Shown here piece by piece: positions 49,779 to 59,200 of a stretch of 64,000 bases of DNA. Source of the stretch: Spraguea lophii (Eukaryota; Microsporidia; Spragueidae). The notes under the pieces are model-generated. The model saw nothing but the letters and a program-made list of their open reading frames with translations, was not told where the DNA came from and searched no databases. The stretch's first letter is position 1. Every line of letters begins with the position of its first letter. The stretch lies in NCBI GenBank assembly GCA_001887945.1, contig LDOQ01000212.1, positions 1 to 64,000 on the forward strand, read 5' to 3'. The position numbers and the translations under genes were made by a program.

Positions 49779-52700
49779 ATGGGAATTAAGAAGTTGAAGA
49801 TTATTAATTTTAAATCATATGTAGGAGAGCACATGATTGGACCATTTGATAGATTAAGTTGTATTGTAGGTCCTAATGGTTGCGGGAAAAGTAATATTAT
49901 GGATTGTATAAGTTTTGTATTATGTTATCCGATAAAGTTGTTAAGATCTATTAGTTATTCGGATTTAATAAGTATTGGAGAAGATAAAACAGCAGTAAAA
50001 CTTTATATAGATGATTATTCAATTTGTAGAGAAATAGATAAAAGAGGTGTTTTTGTTTATTATTACAATAATGAAAAAGTGGCAGAAGAAACATATAAAA
50101 ATATTCTAAAAGAAAAGAATATAAGTTCTGAATTAAGAAATTTAGTCTTTCAAGGTGATATTGATTTTGTTGCGAGTAAAACACCGTTGGAGCTGACCAG
50201 GCTTGTGGAAGAATTAAGTGGTTCGATAAAATACAAAAAACAGTATGATGAATTGAGTAAAAAGTATAATGACATGTCGATTGAATGTGTTAAAGTTTAT
50301 GAAACTAGAAAAGAAGCATTACAAAGTATTAAAGATGCAAAGTGTTCTAAAGAAAATAAAAAGAAAGTAAAGGCATTGGAATTTGAAAAAGATGAAATAA
50401 TGTTACAATTAAGGCTAGCAAGTCTTAAAGAGTCTGAAGATTCAATCAAAACATTAGAGAATGAAATTATAACTATAAAAGAAAATAATAAAATAGAAGA
50501 AGAAAAGTATTTTGAGGAGAAAATTAAAGAAACAGATAAAGAAAGATTAACCGCACAAAAAGAATACATAAAGGCCAAAAGAACATTGTCTAAACATAGA
50601 GAAGATGAAAATGAATGTAAAATTTATTTATTAAATAATGAAATTAATGCGAATGAGGGATTGGAGAAAACTAAAATCATTCATCATGAAATGAAAGAAA
50701 TAAAAAATAAGATTTCTGTATATCAAAAAACTATTATTGAAAAAGAAAAAGATTTAGAATCAAGTAAAAGAATACTTGGGCTATATAAAAATGAAAGAGA
50801 GCAGAAAGAAAAAAAATTGAACGATATCGTGACACCGTATGAATTGGAAAATATGAAAGATAAATATCAGAGTGAGATTGTTGATGAACAAGAAGAAATA
50901 AACAATTTTAATTTAAATTTGAAGCCATTAGAAGAAAGATGTAAAAGTACAAAGAAAAAAATCAAGGAACTTAAAAGTAAAAAAGAAGAATATGAAAAAG
51001 AAAGAAAGATAAGAGAAGAAAGGGTGAAAGAAGAGGAAAATAAAATTAAGGGAATCAAAAATACAATAAAAGAATTAGAAGAACGAATTAAGAATGATAG
51101 GCAAAACTATGAAGTAATTATACAAAAAGAAAAAGAGAAAAATGAAGAATTTAAACAAATTATGACTAAAATTTTGGCTGAAGATAAAATCAAAAAAGAG
51201 AATGAAAGAAAAACCAAAATTTTAGAAACAGTCAATGTATTAAAAACATTATTCAAAGGAATTAAAGGTAGATTTATAGATCTTATTGAACCTACCCAGA
51301 AAAAGTATGAGATAGCACTTTCAGTTTTAATGGGAGCAAATGATCAAAGCGTTATTGTAGAAAACGAAAACACCGCATTTAAAGCAATTTCATATTTAAA
51401 AGATAAAAAAATGTGCAGATTAACATTTTTACCATTAAATATTCTTAAAGGCAAAAAGATAGATAAAAATTCCATTAATGAATACAGGAAAAAAGGTACA
51501 GTTATTGAGGCTATAGAAACAATAAAATTTAAGGAAGAAAATCGTAGTGCAATAGAGAAAGTACTGGGAAACTCTTTGATTGTAGAGGATATAGACTTGG
51601 GAGCAGAAATTTCAAAAAAGTTAAGAAATCCAATATCTACACAAACTGGTGTGCTTTTTCATAAATCAGGTTTTATAACAGGAGGAGGTTCAAAAAATAG
51701 TAAATTTCAAAATAAAGAACATGAAAAATTATTGGAAAACAGAAATAAAATCCTCACCGAACTTAATAATTTGTTTGAGAAAAAGAAGGCGTTTGGGCAT
51801 ATTGAAATAATTGTAAATAAGATTTCTACATTAGAAGAGGAAATAAAAGAAATAGAATCTACAGAAGATATTTCTAAAGATATACATCTTTTAAATGAAT
51901 CATTAGATAAATTGCAGACATCATTATCTGAAGACGAACAGAAAATAGAAAAAATACTTAAAAGAAGCGAAAAACTCATTTTAAATATACAAAAGAAGGA
52001 ACAGAAAATATTTGGAAATCTTTTTAAAAAAACCGGAATCAAAAATTTACATGAATTAGATATAAAAAATATTTACGAAGAAAAAAATTATCAAGCAGAA
52101 ATGATGATAAGAAAGATAGAAAGGGAAATATTTAATATGAACCAAGAAATAGAAAATCTTACAGAAAGAAATGAGAAGTTACAACTCAAAAAGAATACAA
52201 CAACAATAACAGAAGTGGAAGATACAAAAAGAAAACAAAAAACATTAGAAACTTTAATACAGCAAGAAGAAAAACGATTAATAAACTTAGAAAATAATCT
52301 TAATTCAGCAAAAAGTAAATATGAAGATATTAAAAATAATTATAATCAAATAGTTAAAGAAAAAAATAATACAATCAACATAATAGTACAAATAGAAAAT
52401 AACTTAGAAAATAAAATAGAAGAATTTTTAGAAATAATAAAATCTTCAATAATCGAAGAAATAAAAATTCCTTTAAAAAATAATAAAACGTTGACAGAAG
52501 AAATAGGAACTAAATTAATTAATTCGGAGAATAATAAGGAATGTTTCGAAAATATAAAAATAGATTATACGAAAATGAAAAAAGATATAAAATACAACGG
52601 CAGACTCTCCGAGATAATTAAAGAAATAGATACATTAATACCTACAATTACAGAGGATGCAACACCTATAAATTATTCTACCCATATAAAAAATTACGAA

Positions 52701-53342
52701 GAAACTAGAAAGAAAGTTTTACAGCAAAAACAAAAGTTCCAAGAAATAAAGACTAAGCGTATTGAACTCTTTTTAGAATGTTTTAATATAATCAGTAATG
52801 AAATATCAACAATATATAAAAAATTAACAAAAAACGAAGAATATGAAGGTTCTGCGCATTTAGTCCTAGAAAATAAAATTATTCCATTCGAAAGCGGAAT
52901 AAAATTCCATGTCATGCCACCAAAGAAAAGATTCAGAGAAATGAGATTTTTATCAGGTGGAGAAAAAATAATGGCATCACTTTCATTTATCCTTTCTTTC
53001 CACAAATACAAACCATCTTCTTTTTATATATTTGATGAAATAGATAGTGCTTTAGATCTTAATAATGTGCAGAACATAGCTAACTATCTTAGATTATCGA
53101 ATATACAATTTATACTTATATCACTTAAACCATTACTTACACAGTATGCAGATTCTCTTATAGGTGTTTATAAGAAGAATAATAAAAGTAATATTCTGAC
53201 TTACAGATTAAATAATGAAAATTATTTAAAAGATAATTCTGATGAAATAAAGAATGAAGATGAAAGTAAGATAAATAAAGAGAATGAAGAAGATAAAAGT
53301 ATAAGTGAATGTATAAAAGATATTGAAATATCTGAAAAATAA
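49779..53342 (+). CDS. SMC1: Structural maintenance of chromosomes protein 1 (cohesin)
   Basis: This is the cohesin ATPase that, with SMC3, holds sister chromatids. It has a FKSYVGEHMIGPF N-terminus, Walker A GPNGCGKS (residues about 31-38 from the Met at 49779), a VFQGDIDFVASKTP segment specific for SMC1, two long coiled coils around a hinge (about 500-660, with an ALSVLMGANDQSVIVEN strand), a signature LSGGEK (about 1058) and Walker B FYIFDEIDSALD. Its 1187 residues are near the usual 1230. The tail after the ATPase is acidic and low-complexity. The MGIKKL start is preferred over an ATG two codons earlier because SMC proteins begin this way. It converges with the Elp4-like gene with an 18-bp gap. 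Confidence 0.93.
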   Translation: MGIKKLKIINFKSYVGEHMIGPFDRLSCIVGPNGCGKSNIMDCISFVLCYPIKLLRSISYSDLISIGEDKTAVKLYIDDYSICREIDKRGVFVYYYNNEKVAEETYKNILKEKNISSELRNLVFQGDIDFVASKTPLELTRLVEELSGSIKYKKQYDELSKKYNDMSIECVKVYETRKEALQSIKDAKCSKENKKKVKALEFEKDEIMLQLRLASLKESEDSIKTLENEIITIKENNKIEEEKYFEEKIKETDKERLTAQKEYIKAKRTLSKHREDENECKIYLLNNEINANEGLEKTKIIHHEMKEIKNKISVYQKTIIEKEKDLESSKRILGLYKNEREQKEKKLNDIVTPYELENMKDKYQSEIVDEQEEINNFNLNLKPLEERCKSTKKKIKELKSKKEEYEKERKIREERVKEEENKIKGIKNTIKELEERIKNDRQNYEVIIQKEKEKNEEFKQIMTKILAEDKIKKENERKTKILETVNVLKTLFKGIKGRFIDLIEPTQKKYEIALSVLMGANDQSVIVENENTAFKAISYLKDKKMCRLTFLPLNILKGKKIDKNSINEYRKKGTVIEAIETIKFKEENRSAIEKVLGNSLIVEDIDLGAEISKKLRNPISTQTGVLFHKSGFITGGGSKNSKFQNKEHEKLLENRNKILTELNNLFEKKKAFGHIEIIVNKISTLEEEIKEIESTEDISKDIHLLNESLDKLQTSLSEDEQKIEKILKRSEKLILNIQKKEQKIFGNLFKKTGIKNLHELDIKNIYEEKNYQAEMMIRKIEREIFNMNQEIENLTERNEKLQLKKNTTTITEVEDTKRKQKTLETLIQQEEKRLINLENNLNSAKSKYEDIKNNYNQIVKEKNNTINIIVQIENNLENKIEEFLEIIKSSIIEEIKIPLKNNKTLTEEIGTKLINSENNKECFENIKIDYTKMKKDIKYNGRLSEIIKEIDTLIPTITEDATPINYSTHIKNYEETRKKVLQQKQKFQEIKTKRIELFLECFNIISNEISTIYKKLTKNEEYEGSAHLVLENKIIPFESGIKFHVMPPKKRFREMRFLSGGEKIMASLSFILSFHKYKPSSFYIFDEIDSALDLNNVQNIANYLRLSNIQFILISLKPLLTQYADSLIGVYKKNNKSNILTYRLNNENYLKDNSDEIKNEDESKINKENEEDKSISECIKDIEISEK

Positions 53343-53360
53343 ATATTATTTATTTAACCT

Positions 53361-54053
53361 TTAAAATTCTATCTTCTTATTATCATTATCATTTTTTTCT
53401 GGTGGTAATATTATACTCTCTATTCTGATTCTATTATGTTTAGCTTTCATTCCTAATTTATTAGATAATAAATAATTAATTCTTTCATCTTTTTCTTTTA
53501 TTTTTTCTATCGTTATTATACTGTTATATGTTTTTGTAGGATCATTAGATAAATTTAATACTAAATCGAAATATAAATTTATAGATTTTATATCTAAATT
53601 ATTTCTTCTTATCATAGAAATAAAAATTATTGAATTATTTTTTATTGCTTTTCTTTTTAAGAAAAATAATTCTTTTTCTGTTATTTCATTTTGTGGTGAA
53701 TTTAAACTTAAAATTATTAACTTTGATGTAAATTCAATATCATTTATATTATTATAATACTTTACTGTTCTATTGGTAGTTTTATAAGAATTTTCTTCAA
53801 TTGTTGGTGTATTTGAATATCTCCATGCTATTCTCATTTTATCTTGATTATTATCTATTGTATTTTCAGCAGCTATTAGTTTTAAAGATTCGTAATCTTT
53901 TGAATATACTGGTGCAGTTACTAATGAAAGGAGATTGAGATGATTGTGGGTTAAATCTTCTTTGATAAGAATCAATGCACCTTTTTGTATTTTAAAATCT
54001 AATACTGGGATGTTGAAAAGAGGTTCTTGTATAAAAGGCGAACGTAAAAACAT
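53361..54053 (-). CDS. ELP4: Elongator complex subunit 4-like protein
   Basis: The protein has 230 residues. A G-x-L-I-L-I-K-E-D strand early on (about 25-33) and an NQDKMRIAWRYSN segment (about 69-81) match Elp4 (PAXNEB), whose IAWRY motif is characteristic. Elp4 forms a RecA-like hexamer with Elp5 and Elp6 in Elongator, which modifies wobble uridines of tRNA. It is shorter than yeast Elp4 (about 450). ACCC lies about 12 nt before the ATG. The assignment rests mostly on these two motifs. Confidence 0.7.
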   Translation of the reverse strand: MFLRSPFIQEPLFNIPVLDFKIQKGALILIKEDLTHNHLNLLSLVTAPVYSKDYESLKLIAAENTIDNNQDKMRIAWRYSNTPTIEENSYKTTNRTVKYYNNINDIEFTSKLIILSLNSPQNEITEKELFFLKRKAIKNNSIIFISMIRRNNLDIKSINLYFDLVLNLSNDPTKTYNSIITIEKIKEKDERINYLLSNKLGMKAKHNRIRIESIILPPEKNDNDNKKIEF

Positions 54054-54261
54054 TTGTAATTGATGGGTTATTTATTTAAAATATAATTTAATTGTATAAA
54101 ATTATATACATAGAAATAATTATAAAAATGGTATTTTTTAATACATTGAGAATTTTTTAATTTGAGATTATTAATATTTTTTCATAAGAAAATTTATTTT
54201 AATATTTAAAAAACTTATGATAAAGAATGATATTTGTATTAGAACCGAAGTTAAATGCAGT

Positions 54262-54343
54262 GTCAGTATGGCCGAGTGGTTAAGGCGCCAGACTTGAAAT
54301 CTGGTGGGAATTTCCCGCGTAGGTTCAAATCCTGCTGCTGACG
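54262..54343 (+). tRNA. tRNA-Ser (anticodon UGA)
   Basis: A full cloverleaf is seen. The acceptor stem GTCAGTA pairs with TGCTGAC, box A is TGGCCGAGTGGTTAAGG, the anticodon stem CCAGA/TCTGG encloses loop CTTGAAA with anticodon TGA at 54295-54297, a long GC-rich variable arm typical of serine follows, and the T arm is GGTTCAAATCC. No intron. It is the only intact tRNA found in the window. A T-run follows at about 54347, a possible Pol III terminator. Confidence 0.95.
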
Positions 54344-54469
54344 AATTTTTTTAAAAAATTTATATTTTTAAATATATTTCGAGATATATTTTTAATATTA
54401 ATTTTTTAAATTTTATTTTTCTATTAATGTAATAAAAAAAATTTTTTCAAAAAAATATTTTATCCCCAC

Positions 54470-55624
54470 ATGATACTTTACGAAACCACATCTGGAATAG
54501 CCCTTGTAGCACCACCAACATCCATAATAGCATTTTATCAATATCAAGATCCTCAAGAATCTTTATCATCTACAAAACTTTTACGAAATGGTGAACTCAC
54601 TGATGAAATAATAAACTTTATAAAAAAAAATATAAAAGAAGAAGAATTACAAGTAAACGATACTCGTCTACAAACATTTCTTAAAGATAAATTATCCAAT
54701 AAAATATCTTTTATTAAAAATATCAGAGAAATCAAAGAAAATGTTGAAATACCAATATCTGCTAAAGATTCACAAAGAACCACTTTATTCATTGCACATA
54801 AATTAGCATTAGAAGATATAAAACTTTCAACAGATAAAATAGATAAAGTAATTATACAAGGTATTAATCTTCTAGAAGATTTAGATAGAGATATAAATAT
54901 TCATGTAATGAAAATAAAAGAATGGTATTCCTTTCATTTCCCAGAACTTCAAAATGTAGTAGAAGATAATAAAGCTTATCTTATGAGCGTAAAAACAATA
55001 AAAAGAAAAGACGATTGGAATGAAGAAGTAAAAAATAATTTAAAAGATATTTTAAATGAAAAAAAAATATTACAAATAGAAAATCTCATAAATAAATCTA
55101 TGGGAACAGATATGGATAAAATAGATATAGAAAAAATATGTAATCAAGTAGAAAGTATATTAAACTCATGGAATTATCGAAAAGAGATGGAAGAATATAT
55201 AAAAGAAAGAATGAGAATATTAGCACCAAATCTTAGTATTTTACTTGGAGAAATCATAGGTGCTAAACTTATAGCCAAGGCTGGATCTTTATTTAATCTT
55301 GCTAATACACCAGCATCTACTCTACAAATCTTAGGAGCAGAAAAGGCATTGTTTAACGCACTTAGAACAAATTCTAATACACCTAAGTTTGGAATAATAT
55401 ATCATTCACCTTTACTCTCTAACACACCTACTGATATAAAAGGTAAAGTGGCAAGAATGCTTGCAGCAAAAGCTTCTATAGCAGTAAGAGTAGATTTTTA
55501 TGGTGGAAAAAGTGATATAGGATCTAAATTTTTAGAATATCTTAATAATAGAATTAAATCTTTAGAAAATTCATTCAAAGGAGAAAAAGGTAAAGAGAAA
55601 ATGCAAAAGAAAAAAATTAAATAA
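54470..55624 (+). CDS. NOP58: Box C/D snoRNP core protein NOP58
   Basis: It is a core protein of box C/D snoRNPs, which guide 2'-O-methylation and rRNA processing in the nucleolus. It has an N-terminal NOP5NT domain (MILYETTSGIAL...), a coiled coil (about 110-230) with EWYSFHFPEL, a SMGTDM motif, and a Nop domain (about 240-365) with APNLSILLGEIIGAKLIAKA, ILGAEKALF and GKVARMLAAKASIAVRVD. SMGTDM and ARMLAAK favour NOP58 over NOP56. The C-terminal Lys/Glu tail is very short; total length is 384 against about 510-530. CCCC lies 3 nt before the ATG. Confidence 0.92.
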   Translation: MILYETTSGIALVAPPTSIIAFYQYQDPQESLSSTKLLRNGELTDEIINFIKKNIKEEELQVNDTRLQTFLKDKLSNKISFIKNIREIKENVEIPISAKDSQRTTLFIAHKLALEDIKLSTDKIDKVIIQGINLLEDLDRDINIHVMKIKEWYSFHFPELQNVVEDNKAYLMSVKTIKRKDDWNEEVKNNLKDILNEKKILQIENLINKSMGTDMDKIDIEKICNQVESILNSWNYRKEMEEYIKERMRILAPNLSILLGEIIGAKLIAKAGSLFNLANTPASTLQILGAEKALFNALRTNSNTPKFGIIYHSPLLSNTPTDIKGKVARMLAAKASIAVRVDFYGGKSDIGSKFLEYLNNRIKSLENSFKGEKGKEKMQKKKIK

Positions 55625-56057
55625 ATGAGGTTTTAATATTTAAAATAATTTATTCTATGGATATTTTTTAAATTTTATGTTTTATTTTCTCTATCAAATA
55701 TTTATACAACAGTATTCTAATAAAATATAATTTTTATAATTTATACAGAATACTTATGAACAATGGATGAAATAATAATATATTTTTATTGAAGGATGGA
55801 TAAGTGTTTTCAAAAAAATAATTTTTTAAATATAATCTGGGTCTTCTTTATATAAAGGAATACGCTTTTTATCAAAGAATAAATTTTACGCATTTTTACT
55901 AAGGATAAATGTTTATTAAATTGTTATTGGATAATTCGATATAAAATAAAAATATTTTTTTTATAAAATTTTGATTTTTTTGTGTTTTCCACCAGAAGAA
56001 GAAAAAACTTTTCATTCATTTATTATTAATGTTTATTTGTGTTAAAATAATAATCAT
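55625..56057. other. Intergenic AT-rich DNA
   Basis: It lies downstream of NOP58. Nothing is recognised before repeat fragment I. Confidence 0.4.
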
Positions 56058-56188
56058 AGCATTCTAGGCAGGATGGAATTAATACGACTACTGTAATCAT
56101 AGTAAGCACAAGTTATAGAAAATTTCAAAAAATATAAACTTACAATAAGTACAAATTATAGAAAATTTCCGTAGATAAAAGTTTCATT
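56058..56188 (+). mobile_element. Dispersed SINE-like repeat, copy I (3' fragment)
   Basis: It matches the last third of the repeat and ends with AGATAAAAGTTTCATT. It contains an internal duplication of a GTACAAATTATAGAAAATTT-like unit. It lies in the 3' flank of the myosin gene. Confidence 0.5.
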
Positions 56189-56280
56189 TTAAAAATAATA
56201 AAAAAATTGTTATTGTGTTTCCACGCGATAATTAACATTGAATAAAAATTAAAAAATATATTTTAAAAAGTAAATAAAAT

Positions 56281-59200
56281 TTATTCATTTACTTTGCCGA
56301 TTTCTTTTTCTTGAATTTTCTTATAAAATTGAAGTTTACTTTCTTTTTCTTCCAAATCTCTTTGTACTTGCTTATTAATATTTTCTAACTCGTTGACTTT
56401 CATCTTTAAATCCAAGTGTTCTTGTCTTATAATCATTTCTTCATTTTTAATTTTATTGAGTTCTTCAGAAAGTGTTAGGTTTTCAGTTTTAAGTAATTCA
56501 TTTTCTTCTTTGAATTGGTTTCCAAGATCAACATTTATTTGTCTTACTTCTGGTATGGATTCTTGTACTGGAATATTTCTTTCTTTTGTTTTCAATTCAT
56601 GATTGAGTTCTTCCATCTTATTTTCTAGATTATAAATTAATTCTTTTGAACAATTGAGTTCTTCTTCTAAATATTTCCTTTCATTATTTAGAGAATCAAT
56701 ACTATTCTCTTTGGATTGACATATTTCTTTCTGTAATGAAAGTTCATATTCAATATTTTTAATTATATCTTCCTTCTCAGAAAGTTCTAATATAATATTG
56801 TTATTCTCATCTGTCAATTCTGATTTCTTTTCATTTAATTCTTTTAGTTTGGATTTTAATCTGAGGAAAATTTCACTATCATTTTTATTTCCTTTCAATT
56901 CTTCAATCTTCTTATCATTTAAATTTATTCTGTCGAGGAGTGATTTGATTCTTTCATTCTGAGATGATAAATCTTTCTGAAGATTTTCACATCTCTTTTT
57001 ATATTTAATTTCTATATCTTCAAGTAATGATTGTTTTGATTCTAATTTCTCTTGGAGTTCTTTTATCAAAGAATCTTTATGAGGTTGTAATTTATCTTTG
57101 CTTTTTTCTCTATCGTTTAAAATTTCCATTATCTTTTGATTAAGTTTTTCTACCTCTGATTTATTGAAGTTTTCTCTCTTAGCTAATTCTTTAATTCTAT
57201 TTTCTTGGTTATCCAATAATCTGGTTTTAAGCTTAATATCCATTTCTAATTTTTCTTTTGAATTGACTGCATCTATTTTTTCTTTCTCTAAATCTCTTAT
57301 AAGTTTATCATATTGATCTTTTTGATTACTGCTCATCTTATCATTTTCTAATTTTAATCCAAGTATTAAGTCTTTTTGTTCTTTGAGCTGTGTTTTGTAA
57401 AGTTTATTCTTCTCGCTATATGTCTCATTTGCTTTGATCTTGTCTTCTAAAATTTCGATTTTATGATCCTTTTGTTCTAATTCAGATTTAGATTCTATCT
57501 TGTTTCTTTCTAACTGATTCTTAAGTTCTAAATTATCATTTTCTTGTTTAAGTAATTGTTTTCTAAGATCATCTCTTCTTCTCTTTTCATCTTCTAATGC
57601 ATTCATTAATTCGTCGTTAGCGTTTGATGAGTCTTCTTGTGATATTTTATCTTGTAAACTCTTCTTTAATGATTCATTTTCGGCCTCGAGTTTTTTCATG
57701 GCAAAATTCATCTTATTCTTTTCGGATTTCATTTCAGATTCTTTTTGGAAAATATCATTGAGTTTTTGTTGGACGGCTTCCATATTTTGTTTATGGAATT
57801 CTTCTCTATCCTTTGTAAGCTGTTCGGAATATTCTTTTTCATCTTTTAAACTATTCTTAAGTTCTAAATTCTTCTTTTCTAAAGCGGATATTTTATCTGC
57901 TAATTTCTGATTACCTTCTAATTTTATTTGCTTAGTCTTATTTTCAAGATCTTCTTGTAATTCTGAATTTGCCTTCGTTAACTCATTAATCTTATTCTCC
58001 AAATTTTTACTTTTTATTTGTTCCATTCCAATAAGCTCTGTATCTCTGGAGTTTTTCAATTCTAAGTCTTTTATCTTTCTTTCAGCAACTCTAAACTCTT
58101 CACCTTTCCTTTCCAACTCAACTGATAAATCTTCCTGATCATTTTTCAACATCTTGATTTTTTCTGCCATGTCAGTTTTTTCTTCTTCTATCTTACGATT
58201 TGTCTTTTCCAATTTTTCCTTTTCTTCTTTTACCTTAGACAATTGCTCGATATCATCAGTTAACATTTTAATCTTATTCTTATTTGTTTCGTTATTTTTA
58301 TTTGAATCAGCAGAAATATCCTCAATCTCTCTTGTTTTATTTTCAACAGTTTTTTCAAGTTCTTTGATTTTCTTTTTAAGTTTTTCACCATCATCTACCA
58401 ATGATTGTTTGTCCTTTTTCATATTATCAAGATTTATTTTAAGTTCTGCTAATATCTTCTCTTTTTCAACAACTTCATTTTCAACATTACTATTATTTGA
58501 CTTAGATGCTTTGAGTTCAGCTTCTAATACAATGACCTTTTCTTTATTTTTCTCTAATTCTTCATTTGATTTTTTAATTTTCTTCTCTAAGTCTTGCAAT
58601 TTACTTACATTATTGTTATTCTGTTCTTCAACAGTATCAAGTTTTTCTTTCAATTGCTTGTTTGCTGAGTTAGATTTATCCAATTCTTCATTGCATCTTT
58701 TTATCTCTTCGTTTATTTTTTTAATTTTTTCTTCACTCTTTAACAGTCTAGATTCCATTTCTGCATTTGCTCTTTCTATTTCTTCCTTCTTTATTCTCAA
58801 TTCCATTAAAATACTTTCTTTCTCAGATAACAAACCTTCATTATCAGATAATTCTTTCTCGATTTTATTTTTATCGCATTTTAGCTTCTTTATCTCATTC
58901 ATAAGTTCTTCGTTACGTCTCTTTTCATCTTCAAGTGTCTGTTCTAACTTTTTCATAGCATCATCCTGTTGTTTCTTCTCTTCATTTGCTCTAGAAACAT
59001 CAAGTAGAGGTTTTATTTTTAAATAGAGTTTCCACCATTTCCAAGCTCTAAAAGCAATACTAATTTTTGCGTTTTTCTGTAATATCATAATAGCTTTCTC
59101 TCTTTCAGTCTCAATATTTTGTTCCTTATGCTTCAATAATCCTGTGATATAATATTTCATTGATCTTGCAATATTAAGTCTCTTGGCTTCTCTGATATCT

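Noticed and set aside
58154..59026. Long plus-strand open frame rich in Ser/Phe inside the myosin tail
   Set aside because: It is the antisense shadow of the Glu/Lys-rich coiled coil; it has no start motif or domain.
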